From positions 124,001-188,000 of the forward strand of contig NZ_JARXOW010000002.1 of NCBI RefSeq assembly GCF_030182585.1: a stretch of 64,000 nucleotides of DNA, written 5' to 3'. The first letter of the stretch is position 1. The number at the start of each line of letters is the position of its first letter. This DNA is from Pedobacter faecalis (GTDB lineage Bacteria > Bacteroidota > Bacteroidia > Sphingobacteriales > Sphingobacteriaceae). This document shows positions 53,561 to 63,399 of this stretch, piece after piece. Below the pieces are notes generated by a model. That model saw only the letters and a list, made by a program, of their open reading frames with translations. It was not told the DNA's origin and ran no database searches. Position numbers and translations under genes: made by a program.

Positions 53561-56500
53561 ATGAAAAGACTTCTTTTTGTCGTTGCGCTGCTCAGCGCAG
53601 CAGTTTCAGTAGTTGCGCAGGACAATCCGCTTTGGCTGCGCTATCCCGCAATTTCGCCCGATGGCAGCCAGATTGCATTCGGTTATAAAGGCGATATCTA
53701 CCTGGTTAGCAGTGGTGGTGGACAAGCCGTGCCGCTGACCTTGAACGAGGCGCACGATATGATGCCGGTGTGGAGTCGCGATGGGAAGACCCTGGCTTTT
53801 GCGAGCAACCGCTACGGCAACTTTGATGTTTATACGGTGCCTGTTACGGGTGGAAGTCCCCAACGTTTGACATTCCACAGCAGTAATGACTACCCCTACG
53901 ATTTTACCGCCGATGGCAAGAGTGTCGTGTTTGGCAGTTCCCGAAACGGCAACGCCGAAAGCGCACGCTTTCATAGTCCGCGCGTATTCCAGAACCTGTA
54001 TTCGGTTAAGCTAGGCGGTGGCCGCCCGGTGCTGATCAGCGCCGCCGGTATGGAGTATGCACGGTTTAACCGCGATGGCAGTAAGCTTGTTTTTGAAGAT
54101 AAAAAGGGATTTGAAGATGCCTGGCGCAAACATCATACCTCATCGGTAACCCGCGATATCTGGGTCATGGATGTCAAGGCGAATACCTATAAGCAGGTGT
54201 CGACCTTTGAGGGGGAAGACCGTAACCCGGTTTTTAGTGCCGACGACAGCATGATCTATTTTTTAAGTGAAAAGAACGGTAACCAGAATATATACAGTAC
54301 ACCGGCATCGGGGGCTGCAAGTTACACTCAGCTCACTCAGTTTAAAGATAACCCGGTAAGGCACCTGACCCGCGCTTCGGACAATACGCTTTGTTTCTCA
54401 CAAAACGGCGAGATCTATCTTTTGAAAAACGGTCAGACAGCGAAAGTCCAGATCAGGATCTTGAACGACGGTCGCGATAATCTGGTTAAAACGATGCCGG
54501 TAAATGGCGACATTACGGAGTTCGCCTTGAGCCCCAATGGAAAGGAGATTGCTTTTGTAACCCGGGGCGAGGTGTTTGTGACGAGCGTAGAGAACGGTCA
54601 GACCAAGCAGATCACGAAAACGCCGCAGCAGGAGCGCATGGTAACCTGGGCGCCTGATGGCAAGGCTATTATTTACTCGACCGAGCGAAATAAAAGCTGG
54701 GACGTATACCGCAGTGTAATTGTGCAGAAAGACGAACCTTATTTCTATGCGGCTACGGTAATCCGCGACGAACCGCTTATTGAGGGTGTAACGGAGCAGT
54801 ATCAGCCGGAGATTTCACCCGATGGTAAGGAGATTGCCTATGTGGAGAACAGAAATGTGCTGCGGGTATTCAACATCAAATCTAAGAGCAGTCGCACGCT
54901 GCTTCCTGCAGGGCATAATTATTCGTATAGTGACGGCGACTGGAGTTTCCAGTGGAGCCCGGATGGTAAGTATATTCTGACCGACGATGAGAACGGCTAT
55001 ATGTCGAGAAGTAATATTGCGATAATTAAGGCCGACGGATCGGGTGAAAGGTTATATCCGGTCAACAGCGGATTTGGTGAGGCTATGGGCAAGTGGGCGC
55101 TGAATGGCAAGATGATGACCTGGGCGAGCAGTCGCTACGGGCGGAAGTCGCTCGCCATACAGGGCAACCGCGAGATGGATATATTTGGCGTGTTCTTCGA
55201 TCAGGCGGCTTACGATCAGGCCAACATGACCAAGGCAGATTATGAGCTTTTTAAAGAGCGTCAGCAAAGGGAGCGCATAGCGCCGAAGGATAGTCTCCCG
55301 GCCAAGTCGAAAGCCAAAAAGACGGACACCGCCAAAAAAGGTTTTGTGCCCGACTTCAACAACCTGGAGAATCGCCGGGTTAAGCTTACCATAAACAGCA
55401 GTTCGCTTGGTGGCTATGTACTGAACGCAGATGCAAGCAAACTTTATTATTTGTCGGCCTTTGAAAGCGGTTACGACCTTTGGGTTACGGATACGCGAAG
55501 CAGGGAGACAAAGATTCTGGCCAAACTATCGGGCTCGCCCAGCGGAATTGAGATGAGTAAGGATGGCAAGAGCTTGTTTGTGGCCAACAGAGGTAAGCTG
55601 GTGAAGGTGGAGAGTGAGAGTGGCCGGGTAACGCCAATTGGTATCAATGGCGATGTGGCGCTGGACGCTGCTGCTGAGCGAAGCTATATTTTTGAACATG
55701 CATGGCGGCAAACCAAGGCGAAGTTTTACGATCCTAAACTCCACGGGGTTGATTGGGATATGTATTACACCACATACGCCAGGTTTTTACCGCACATCAG
55801 TAATAACTTCGACTTCCAGGAGTTTTTGAGTGAGCTGCTGGGTGAACTGAACGCTTCACACACCGGTGGTCGTTTCTCGCCGGCTATCCCGAACGCCGAT
55901 GAGACTGCCGCTCTGGGACTGCTTTACGACGAGACCTCAACCAGCGATGGTTTAAAGATCACAGAGGTTATTGCGGGTGGACCGCTAGCCACCAATACAA
56001 GCAAGGTGAAAGCGGGGCATGTTCTTGAGGCTATAGACCAGACTACTTTATCAACTGATCTGGACTGGGCTAAATTGCTGAACAATAAAAAAGGCCAGAA
56101 CGTACTGCTAAGTTTCTATGACCCGGCCAGCAAGCAGCGGTGGACGGAACGCATCAGACCAATCGGTATTGCCGATGAAAACAGCCTGATGTATAAGCGC
56201 TGGGTAGCCCGGATGGAGAAAATGGTGGACAAGTTAAGCGGCGGCAAGGTGGGCTACGTGCATGTAGAGGGAATGAATGATGCCAGTTTCAGGGAAGTTT
56301 TTGATGTGGTAATGGGCAAAAATATAGAAAAAGAAGCGCTGATTGTCGACACCCGCTTTAACGGCGGAGGCTGGCTGCACGATGATCTCAATACGTTCTT
56401 GTCGGGCAAAAAATACCTGGAGTTTGCGCCGCAGGGCAACAGGCTTAAAGGCGGCGAACCTAATGTGCGCTGGACCAAACCGAGTTGTGTGGTGATGAAC

Positions 56501-56803
56501 GAGGCGAATTACAGTGACGCTTTTATTTTCCCTTACATCTATAAGCAGAATGGCATCGGTAAGCTGATCGGGATGCCGGTAGCGGGTACTGGCACAGCCG
56601 TTTGGTGGGAGCGCCAGATTGATCCGACGCTTATTTTCGGAATCCCGATGATCGGTACCATCGGCAAGGAAGGCCGTACGACGGAAAACCTGCAGGTTGA
56701 GCCCGATATCCGCGTGCCGGTAAGCTACGAAGATTATCTTCGCGGAAAGGATACACAGATTGAGGTTGCTGTAAAAGAAATGCTGAACGCTGCTTCCCGA
56801 TAG
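53561..56803 (+). CDS. Tricorn-like S41 protease
   Basis: A 1080-residue exported protease. After a signal peptide (LLFVVALLSAAVSVVAQ) come WD40-like PD40 propeller repeats (YPAISPDGSQIAF, PVWSRDGKTLAFAS, NPVFSADDSMIYFLS, ISPDGKEIAYVENR), a low-complexity linker near residues 570-600 rich in K, a second propeller (about 610-690), and then a C-terminal catalytic part: core AELNASHTGGRF-like segment, PDZ (about 785-850) and peptidase S41 with the probable Ser in EANYSDAFIF and GMPVAGTGTAVWW. Family: peptide trimming of oligopeptides. Complete. A hairpin overlaps the stop. Confidence 0.92.
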   Translation: MKRLLFVVALLSAAVSVVAQDNPLWLRYPAISPDGSQIAFGYKGDIYLVSSGGGQAVPLTLNEAHDMMPVWSRDGKTLAFASNRYGNFDVYTVPVTGGSPQRLTFHSSNDYPYDFTADGKSVVFGSSRNGNAESARFHSPRVFQNLYSVKLGGGRPVLISAAGMEYARFNRDGSKLVFEDKKGFEDAWRKHHTSSVTRDIWVMDVKANTYKQVSTFEGEDRNPVFSADDSMIYFLSEKNGNQNIYSTPASGAASYTQLTQFKDNPVRHLTRASDNTLCFSQNGEIYLLKNGQTAKVQIRILNDGRDNLVKTMPVNGDITEFALSPNGKEIAFVTRGEVFVTSVENGQTKQITKTPQQERMVTWAPDGKAIIYSTERNKSWDVYRSVIVQKDEPYFYAATVIRDEPLIEGVTEQYQPEISPDGKEIAYVENRNVLRVFNIKSKSSRTLLPAGHNYSYSDGDWSFQWSPDGKYILTDDENGYMSRSNIAIIKADGSGERLYPVNSGFGEAMGKWALNGKMMTWASSRYGRKSLAIQGNREMDIFGVFFDQAAYDQANMTKADYELFKERQQRERIAPKDSLPAKSKAKKTDTAKKGFVPDFNNLENRRVKLTINSSSLGGYVLNADASKLYYLSAFESGYDLWVTDTRSRETKILAKLSGSPSGIEMSKDGKSLFVANRGKLVKVESESGRVTPIGINGDVALDAAAERSYIFEHAWRQTKAKFYDPKLHGVDWDMYYTTYARFLPHISNNFDFQEFLSELLGELNASHTGGRFSPAIPNADETAALGLLYDETSTSDGLKITEVIAGGPLATNTSKVKAGHVLEAIDQTTLSTDLDWAKLLNNKKGQNVLLSFYDPASKQRWTERIRPIGIADENSLMYKRWVARMEKMVDKLSGGKVGYVHVEGMNDASFREVFDVVMGKNIEKEALIVDTRFNGGGWLHDDLNTFLSGKKYLEFAPQGNRLKGGEPNVRWTKPSCVVMNEANYSDAFIFPYIYKQNGIGKLIGMPVAGTGTAVWWERQIDPTLIFGIPMIGTIGKEGRTTENLQVEPDIRVPVSYEDYLRGKDTQIEVAVKEMLNAASR

Positions 56804-56812
56804 GGAGGCAGC
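56789..56812. terminator. Hairpin overlapping the stop codon of the tricorn-like gene
   Basis: GCTGCTTCCC (56789..56798) pairs with GGGAGGCAGC (56803..56812) around GATA, ten base pairs with one G-T. Only a short T-run follows. It may end transcription from both convergent genes. Confidence 0.5.
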
Positions 56813-56814
56813 AT

Positions 56815-58077
56815 TTATACGAAGCTGGCGAGCGACTTATCTATGATCGCCAGTGCTTCGTTGATCTGTTCGGTACTGATCACCAGTGGCGGGGCCAGCC
56901 TGATCTTGTTGCCATGGGTAGGTTTGGCCAGAAGGCCGTTCGCTGCAAACTCGAGGCATATATTCCAGGCCAGGTCTGAGTGCTCATCACTATCGATAAC
57001 AATAGCGTTGAGCAGTCCCTTGCCGCGGATCTGTCTGATAAGTCGATTTCGCCCGGCTATTTCCTGAAGTCCGGCACGGAACCGGTTTCCAAGTATCTCT
57101 GCATTTTCAGCCAGCTTTTCATCTAATACGACCTGCAGCGCTTCTTTAGCCACTGCGCATGCAAGTGGATTGCCGCCATATGTAGAGCCATGCTCGCCTG
57201 GCTTAATGGTCAGCATCACTTCATCATCAGCCAGAACGGCCGAAACAGGTAATACACCGCCCGAAATGGCTTTTCCGAGGATGAGTACGTCAGGCCTGGG
57301 GGTATCGCTGCTGTGAATATCATAAGATGCCAGCATATTGCCGGTCCGTGCAATGCCGGTTTGTATCTCGTCGGCTACGTACAGCACATTGTATTTTCTG
57401 CACAGATCGTGCACAGTCCTCAGGTAGTCTGACTCAGGTACCACAACGCCGGCCTCGCCCTGTATGGGTTCTACAATGAAGGCGGCTATATTTTTATCGG
57501 ACTTAAGTAATGATTCCAATGCCCCTGCATCGTTATAAGGCACTTGGACAATCCCTTCTACAAATGGGCCAAAATCTTTTCGTGCATCCGGATCGCTGGA
57601 TGCCGAAACGACGCTGATGGTACGCCCGTGAAAGTTATCTTTTGCAAAAACAATTTTGGCCTGGTTTGCCGCTATGCCTTTTACAAGGTAGGCCCATTTG
57701 CGGCATAACTTCATGGCGCTCTCTACGGCTTCTACTCCTGAATTCATAATGAGCACCTTCTGGTAGCCAAAAAGTTTGCTCATGTATTGCTCCAGATCGC
57801 CCAGTTTATCGTTGTAAAAGGCGCGTGACGTTAATGTTAGCCGCTGCGCCTGCGTGGTAAGCGCTGCAATAATACGCGGGTGGCAATGCCCCTGGTTTAC
57901 CGCGGAATAAGCCGACAGGAAATCAAAATATCTTTTTCCGTCTACATCCCACAGAAATGGTCCGCTGCCACGCTCGAGCACCACCGGTAAGGGGTGATAA
58001 TTATGTGCGCCGTATTCTTCTTCGAGGTGGATGAACTTTTCACTTTTTGGGGACTGCAGACTGGTGTTCATAAGCAA
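56815..58077 (-). CDS. rocD: Ornithine aminotransferase
   Basis: A 420-residue class-III PLP aminotransferase converting ornithine and 2-oxoglutarate to glutamate semialdehyde and glutamate. The ornithine-specific opening [20 protein letters not shown] is intact, as are [37 protein letters not shown], the PLP contacts in VADEIQTG, the lysine in ILGKAISGG, and [14 protein letters not shown]. Alternative start at residue 4. It is cytosolic; no arginase or arginine-degradation gene is nearby. Confidence 0.94.
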   Translation of the reverse strand: MLMNTSLQSPKSEKFIHLEEEYGAHNYHPLPVVLERGSGPFLWDVDGKRYFDFLSAYSAVNQGHCHPRIIAALTTQAQRLTLTSRAFYNDKLGDLEQYMSKLFGYQKVLIMNSGVEAVESAMKLCRKWAYLVKGIAANQAKIVFAKDNFHGRTISVVSASSDPDARKDFGPFVEGIVQVPYNDAGALESLLKSDKNIAAFIVEPIQGEAGVVVPESDYLRTVHDLCRKYNVLYVADEIQTGIARTGNMLASYDIHSSDTPRPDVLILGKAISGGVLPVSAVLADDEVMLTIKPGEHGSTYGGNPLACAVAKEALQVVLDEKLAENAEILGNRFRAGLQEIAGRNRLIRQIRGKGLLNAIVIDSDEHSDLAWNICLEFAANGLLAKPTHGNKIRLAPPLVISTEQINEALAIIDKSLASFV

Positions 58078-58140
58078 TAGTTTTTAGCAAACTTAACATT
58101 TTATCAGCTACAGCACCAAGTTGCCCGTGGTATTACTGTA

Positions 58141-59541
58141 TCATCTGCGTTTTTTCCAGGGGCCTGTTATCGCTAAAGTGAGCCCCGGATTCTGGATGTT
58201 AATAAAGAACGTGTTCCCGTTTGGCGAAAACACCGGTCCTGCAAATTCAGAATTGCGGTAGCCTATATTTTTTGCGATAACATAGGTCTTGCCTTCTGGC
58301 GTAATACCGATTACCCGCGCATCTTTTTTGTCTTCACAGATAATGACGTCGCCCCAAGGCGCAATGGTTAAGTTATCACAATTCTCGAAGGTCTCAATGT
58401 TATCGGATTCAATAAAAAGCTCGAGCCTGCCCGGACTATTTTTCTCTTCCGGCTTACCTTCAAATTTGCTTGGAACGTATTTGAAGATTTGTCCGTGCTT
58501 ATTGTGCCCTCCGTCTGTACACGCGAAGAATAATTCGCCGTTACCAAACCATATACCTTCACCGCGTGAAAATCTTGCCGCACCCATTTTAAATCCGCGT
58601 AACCTGAGGTCTCCATCGGGCGCCTCAACGTCGTCCAGGTCGATCCATTCCACCTCAAAGGATTTTTTTTGCGGAAATTTATCGGTGGTAAGCGATTTAT
58701 AATTGCGTGTGTCGGCACTTTTCCATTCTTTGATGGACAAGCACTGCAATTTTCCGCCGTTGTGCAGTTTGCCATAAGCGTTGGGGAGGTAGCGATAGAA
58801 CAAACTATCTCCTTCATCTTCTGTCTGGTATACGATTCCTGTGCCCGGCTGAACCGCTACTGCTTCATGCGTAAAGCGACCCATCGCTTTGATAGGTTCA
58901 GGGCTTGTAATTCCGATCCGGTCGGTAGCCGGAACCTCAAAATTGAAGCCGTGCTCCTTTTCAAGGCCAAGTCCCTCATTTTTTGGGGTTAAACTGCTCT
59001 CTTCGCAGGTAATCCAGGATTTCCAGGGCGTAATGCCTCCGGCACAGTTTCTGACCGTACCTACAAGACTGAGGTACTGACTTTCTACGGTCTGCGTTTT
59101 TTCGTTGTAAATTAACGTAGTGGTTCCGCCAACACAAGTTTTATCGCCGCCTGCGAAGTCATATATTTTGTTTTTATCAATTTTATGAATGAGTTCATTG
59201 TCCTTTCCGAACGGTCCTAGTATATCAGCGCCCGGACTGTTTTCGTGGTTTCTGATCAGAATGGTTTTGCCGTTGGTATGAGAAAAAGATCCCATACCGT
59301 CGTACATGCCTGGCATGAGCAATCCATCGTTCATGAGGTCTCCTTTGCGCGAGATAACTTTGGCGGTGAAACCCTTAGGAAGACTTAGAATGTCGCCCTC
59401 GCGATGAAAAAGCGGGCCAAAGCCTGCGCCCGGATCGGCGTCTAAAAGATACATTGCTGCCTTAGCCGCATAATTGTTTAATCCTGTAAAACCGAGGCTG
59501 ACCAGGGCAGTATTTTTTAAAAAGCTTCTTCTTGAACTCAT
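58141..59541 (-). CDS. PhoX-like (DUF839) exported phosphatase-family protein
   Basis: A 466-residue protein with a twin-arginine signal (SSRRSFLKNTALVSLGFTGL), consistent with folding of a metalloprotein in the cytosol before export. The DUF839/PhoX beta-propeller features are seen: ILIRNHENSPG, GTVRNCAGGITPWKSWITCE followed by ESS, GRFTHEAVAVQPGTG, YQTEDEGDSLFYRYLPN and CDNLTIAPWGDVIICED. PhoX enzymes are calcium/iron alkaline phosphatases; not all DUF839 proteins are active phosphatases, so substrate is open. Confidence 0.85.
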   Translation of the reverse strand: MSSRRSFLKNTALVSLGFTGLNNYAAKAAMYLLDADPGAGFGPLFHREGDILSLPKGFTAKVISRKGDLMNDGLLMPGMYDGMGSFSHTNGKTILIRNHENSPGADILGPFGKDNELIHKIDKNKIYDFAGGDKTCVGGTTTLIYNEKTQTVESQYLSLVGTVRNCAGGITPWKSWITCEESSLTPKNEGLGLEKEHGFNFEVPATDRIGITSPEPIKAMGRFTHEAVAVQPGTGIVYQTEDEGDSLFYRYLPNAYGKLHNGGKLQCLSIKEWKSADTRNYKSLTTDKFPQKKSFEVEWIDLDDVEAPDGDLRLRGFKMGAARFSRGEGIWFGNGELFFACTDGGHNKHGQIFKYVPSKFEGKPEEKNSPGRLELFIESDNIETFENCDNLTIAPWGDVIICEDKKDARVIGITPEGKTYVIAKNIGYRNSEFAGPVFSPNGNTFFINIQNPGLTLAITGPWKKRR

Positions 59542-59702
59542 AACTGTTTGTAAATATTCTATGCAAAGTTAATTGAAGTGTATTAAGTTAATGTTAAAAT
59601 GGACTTCCGCTTCCAGGTCCTGTCAGGACGGTTCATGATGCAGATCTAAAAAATAATACAGATACTCGTATATCAGATGTAACCAATATAAACAGCATTC
59701 AA

Positions 59703-62363
59703 ATGAAATTTCTTTTTTTACTATTATCTTTTTTTTCCAGTGTTAGTGTTTTCGGACAAAAGCTTTGTGTTTATGATCTAAGGGTGGAACATTTAGAAAA
59801 CCCTTTGTCGGTAGACGCAGCCAAACCCAGACTCGGATGGAAGATTTCGTCGTCCCTGAAAAATACCTTGCAGACCGGCTATGAAATCCGGGTTGGAACT
59901 GACGAAAAAGGAATCAGGTCGGGTAAGCAGCTGGTCTGGAATGCTTCGGTAAAGTCAGATCAGTCGGTGTTGGTGCCTTATGGAGGCACGCCCCTGAAGT
60001 CGAAACAGCGTTATTACTGGCAGGTTCGCGTAAAGGATAATCACGGTAATACCTCGTCATGGAGCAAAGTGCAGTATTGGCAAACTGGTTTGCAGGCGGG
60101 CGACTGGACCGCGAAGTGGATAGCTGTACCGGAAAAGGATACTTCCTCGAGAAGTCCGCTTATGAGAAAAACATTCGATCTGAAGAAGCGTGTGAAGTCG
60201 GCCACCGTGTATGTGACGGCCAAGGGGCTTTATGAAGCATACATCAATGGTCGCAGGGTGGGCGACAGTTACCTTACGCCTGGTTGGACGAGTTATAAAA
60301 ACCATTTGCAATATCAGGTTTATGACGTAACCGGATTATTGCTGTCGGGCGCCAACGCCATCGGCGTCACCCTGGGCGATGGCTGGTACAAAGGCCGGAT
60401 CGGCTTTAACCATCAACGTCGCTTTTATGGAGATACCAGAGCACTGCTTATGCAGCTCGAGGTAGCGTATACCGACGGAACGAAAGAGGTTGTAAATACA
60501 GATGAAAGCTGGCTTTCGTCTTATGGTCCGATTGTGGCTTCTGATGTTTACGATGGCGAAGTTTACGACGCACGGCAGGAGAAGACAGGCTGGAGAACGG
60601 TCTCTTACACTGCAGATGCAAGTTGGAAACCCGTTCGGATTATAGAAAAGGGTACTGAGCAACTGGTCGGGATGAGTGGGCCGACCGTGAAAAAGCATGA
60701 GGTTTTTAAAGCGTTAAAGGTTTTTAAAACCCCTGCGGGAGAAACGGTGGCCGATTTCGGTCAGAACCTGGTGGGTTGGGTAGTTTTAAAAGCAAAAGGT
60801 CCCGCCGGTACCAAGATTACCCTAAGTCATGCTGAGGTGCTGGACAAGTCCGGGAATTTTTACACCACCAACCTGCGCTCGGCCAAAGCGCAGAACACGT
60901 ATATTTTGAAAGGTGATGCTGAGCAATCGTTCGAACCGCATTTTACATTCCAGGGCTTCAGGTATGTGAAGATAGAAGGTTACCCGGGTGACGTATCACC
61001 GGAGCAACTCACCGCAGTTGCCGTGTACTCGGCAATGGAAACCACCGGTAAGTTAAGCACTTCAAATGCACTGCTTAACCAGTTGCAGCATAATATCCAG
61101 TGGGGGCAGAAGGGGAACTTTGTGGATGTTCCGACCGATTGTCCGCAGAGAGACGAGCGTTTGGGCTGGACTGGTGATGCGCAGGCTTTTGCAAATACTG
61201 CTGCTTATAACATGGATGTAGCTGGGTTTTTTACCAAATGGCTGAAAGACCTTAAAGCCGATCAGCATAAAAACGGTAATGTCCCTTTTGTTATTCCTGA
61301 TGTGATGAACCAAAATGATGCAGGTGCTACAGGATGGGCCGACGCGAGTACAATCATTCCATGGTCGATGTATCAGGCTTATGGCGATAAAGGTATTTTG
61401 GAAGCGCAGTTTGACAGTATGAAGGCTTGGGTCGACTTTATGACATCCCGGTCGAAGGACAACCTCTGGAATACCGGATTTCACTTTGGCGACTGGCTTT
61501 TTTATCGCCCCGACGATGATAATGACGGTCGCGCTGCGGTGACAGACAAGTATATGATTGCACAATGTTTTTACGCAAACTCTGTTCAGATTCTTATTAA
61601 CGCGGCAAAGGTGTTAGGTAAGCCGGATATAGAGGGCAAGTATGAGGATCTGCTTAAAAAAATTAAAACGGCCTACGTACAAGAGTATATGACCCCGGGT
61701 GGGCGATTGATTTCGTCTACCCAGACAGCTTATGTGCTTGCGCTGCAGTTTGATATGTTGCCCGAGTCGTTGCGTGCGCAGGCGGCCGACCGCCTGGTGC
61801 AGAATGTACGGAGTTATGGCAATCACCTGACCACGGGCTTTTTGGGTACACCTTATCTATGTCATGTGTTGTCGCGTTTCGGACATACGAATGTTGCTTA
61901 CGACCTGCTGATGCAGGAAAGTTATCCTTCCTGGTTGTATCCGGTAAAGATGGGCGCAACAACCATTTGGGAGCGCTGGGATGGTATAAAGCCTGATGGT
62001 AGTTTCCAGACACCTAATATGAATTCGTATAACCACTATGCCTATGGTGCGATAGGCGATTGGATGTATAGAAATATGGCGGGTATCAATCAAAGTAGCC
62101 CGGGTTACAAGGAAATTGTGATTCAGCCTGTGCCGGGAGGCAAGCTGAGTAGTGTTTCGGCCGAGCTAAGCACGCCTTATGGTCCGGTCGCTTCTGCCTG
62201 GAAAATTGAGGATGGCCTGTTTAAACTTAGGGTGGAGGTACCTGCCAATACGAAGGCAACGGTTATTTTACCGGCGCCAATCCTGAAATCGGGAGCTGAA
62301 ACCGGCACCACGACGACCGTAGGATCAGGTGTTTATGAGTTTGAGTGCAGACTGAATAAATAA
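59703..62363 (+). CDS. GH78 alpha-L-rhamnosidase
   Basis: An 886-residue exported enzyme with signal peptide (FLFLLLSFFSSVSVFGQ). The GH78 layout is complete: N-terminal beta-sandwich domains (VYDLRVEHLENPLSVDAAKP followed by RLGW), the Bac_rhamnosid_N module (ATVYVTAKGLYEAYINGRRV), and the (alpha/alpha)6 barrel with DVPTDCPQRDERLGWTGDAQ containing the general-acid glutamate. The C-terminus has SYNHYAYGAIGDWMYRNMAG. It removes terminal rhamnose from plant glycans or glycosides. It stands alone, without SusCD. Confidence 0.95.
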   Translation: MKFLFLLLSFFSSVSVFGQKLCVYDLRVEHLENPLSVDAAKPRLGWKISSSLKNTLQTGYEIRVGTDEKGIRSGKQLVWNASVKSDQSVLVPYGGTPLKSKQRYYWQVRVKDNHGNTSSWSKVQYWQTGLQAGDWTAKWIAVPEKDTSSRSPLMRKTFDLKKRVKSATVYVTAKGLYEAYINGRRVGDSYLTPGWTSYKNHLQYQVYDVTGLLLSGANAIGVTLGDGWYKGRIGFNHQRRFYGDTRALLMQLEVAYTDGTKEVVNTDESWLSSYGPIVASDVYDGEVYDARQEKTGWRTVSYTADASWKPVRIIEKGTEQLVGMSGPTVKKHEVFKALKVFKTPAGETVADFGQNLVGWVVLKAKGPAGTKITLSHAEVLDKSGNFYTTNLRSAKAQNTYILKGDAEQSFEPHFTFQGFRYVKIEGYPGDVSPEQLTAVAVYSAMETTGKLSTSNALLNQLQHNIQWGQKGNFVDVPTDCPQRDERLGWTGDAQAFANTAAYNMDVAGFFTKWLKDLKADQHKNGNVPFVIPDVMNQNDAGATGWADASTIIPWSMYQAYGDKGILEAQFDSMKAWVDFMTSRSKDNLWNTGFHFGDWLFYRPDDDNDGRAAVTDKYMIAQCFYANSVQILINAAKVLGKPDIEGKYEDLLKKIKTAYVQEYMTPGGRLISSTQTAYVLALQFDMLPESLRAQAADRLVQNVRSYGNHLTTGFLGTPYLCHVLSRFGHTNVAYDLLMQESYPSWLYPVKMGATTIWERWDGIKPDGSFQTPNMNSYNHYAYGAIGDWMYRNMAGINQSSPGYKEIVIQPVPGGKLSSVSAELSTPYGPVASAWKIEDGLFKLRVEVPANTKATVILPAPILKSGAETGTTTTVGSGVYEFECRLNK

Positions 62364-62414
62364 TTTTTAAATAAAGTCTACCGGTTTACTAGATTATTTT
62401 TATATTTGTCGCAT

Positions 62415-62484
62415 AGTCATGTGGCCGAGAGGTTAGGCAGAGGTCTCATAACCTTTAATGGCGGTTCGAGTCCGTCCATGACGA
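62415..62484 (+). tRNA. tRNA-Met-like gene (anticodon CAT) with a six-base anticodon loop
   Basis: A tRNA-like fold: acceptor GTCATG with CATGAC (plus an A-G mismatch at the end), D stem GCC/GGC, anticodon stem GAGGT/ACCTT enclosing CTCATA, and T arm GGCGG-TTCGAGT-CCGTC. A perfect TATATTTG promoter box (62401..62408) ends 6 nt before it. The anticodon loop has six bases instead of seven and the variable region is short, so it may be a pseudo-tRNA or an odd functional one. Confidence 0.55.
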
Positions 62485-62558
62485 CAAGGCAAATAATATA
62501 ATTGCCTATCCCGGACGTCTGTCGGAAGACTTGTCCAAACTCGTTTATATTTGGTTTG

Positions 62559-62597
62559 AAAAGGGCTGTATCTGGAGTGATCAGCCCTTTTTCTTTT
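62559..62597 (+). terminator. Terminator before the cyclophilin gene
   Basis: AAGGGCTG (62561..62568) and CAGCCCTT (62582..62589) with a T-rich tail. It ends the tRNA-like transcript and shows that the open frame reaching back to 62531 is not the true start of the next gene. Confidence 0.8.
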
Positions 62598-62626
62598 GGT
62601 ATATTTGCTTAAGAATTTATAAGACT

Positions 62627-63343
62627 ATGATTGGACTTGCTTCGGGTGTTTGTAAGCGTTTGATGCTGACGGCTGCGCTCTTATTTGCTTTTGCCTTCGG
62701 TGTTCAGGCTCAGCAAAAGTTGGTAAGGCTTAAAACGACGAAAGGGGATATCGTACTGATGTTGTACGATAAGACGCCGCGACATCGGGACATGTTTCTA
62801 CGGGAGATCAGCACGGGGACTTATCGCAGCGCAGCATTTAATAGGGTAATCAAAGATTTTGTGAGCCAGGCAGGCGAGTTGGACGATAGTATTTTGACCC
62901 GCGAGCAGAAGCATCCTGAGCTCGGCCGCAAAAGATTACCCGCAGAATTCGTCGATTCGTATATTCATAAAGCGGGTGCTTTGGGTGCGGGTCGCGACGA
63001 CAATCCGGAGAAAGCTTCATATTTTAATCAGATCTATCTGGTGGCAGGGAAAAAGTTTACAGATCTGCAGCTGGACGAGTTGGAGAAGAAGACAGGCAGG
63101 CGGCTGTCAGCTGCTGCCAGGGAAATATATAAAACGAGGGGCGGCACGCCTCATCTAGACGGCGGGTATACGGTGTTTGGGGAGGTTGTTTCGGGTATGG
63201 ATGTGGCCAGTCTGATCAATGGTGTACAAACCGATACCAGCGATGTCCCTTTAGTACCGGTGATATTTAAGGCGGAGGTTCTGTCAAAGGCCGAGGCCAA
63301 TCGGTTGAAAAGGCGTCTGGCTACTCCAATAACGCACAAATAG
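62627..63343 (+). CDS. Cyclophilin-type peptidyl-prolyl isomerase
   Basis: A 238-residue exported isomerase. Start at 62627, after a terminator, gives a signal peptide (LMLTAALLFAFAFGVQAQ). The cyclophilin core is present (VRLKTTKGDIVLMLYDKTPR, TYRSAAFNRVIKDFVSQAGE, GGYTVFGEVVSGMDVASLIN), but a roughly 50-residue insertion (ILTREQKHPELGRKRLPAEF ... EKKTGRRLSAAAREIYKTRG) interrupts it; the insertion seems usual for Bacteroidota homologues. A TATATTTG box lies at 62600..62607. Role: folding of exported proteins. Confidence 0.88.
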   Translation: MIGLASGVCKRLMLTAALLFAFAFGVQAQQKLVRLKTTKGDIVLMLYDKTPRHRDMFLREISTGTYRSAAFNRVIKDFVSQAGELDDSILTREQKHPELGRKRLPAEFVDSYIHKAGALGAGRDDNPEKASYFNQIYLVAGKKFTDLQLDELEKKTGRRLSAAAREIYKTRGGTPHLDGGYTVFGEVVSGMDVASLINGVQTDTSDVPLVPVIFKAEVLSKAEANRLKRRLATPITHK

Positions 63344-63399
63344 GTATTCCCGATTAATTCGTATATTTGCCCCCTCGTAAAATTTAAAATATAATTCCG

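Noticed and set aside
62531..62626. Upstream start of the cyclophilin at 62531
   Set aside because: It includes a terminator hairpin; the ATG at 62627 gives a proper signal peptide.
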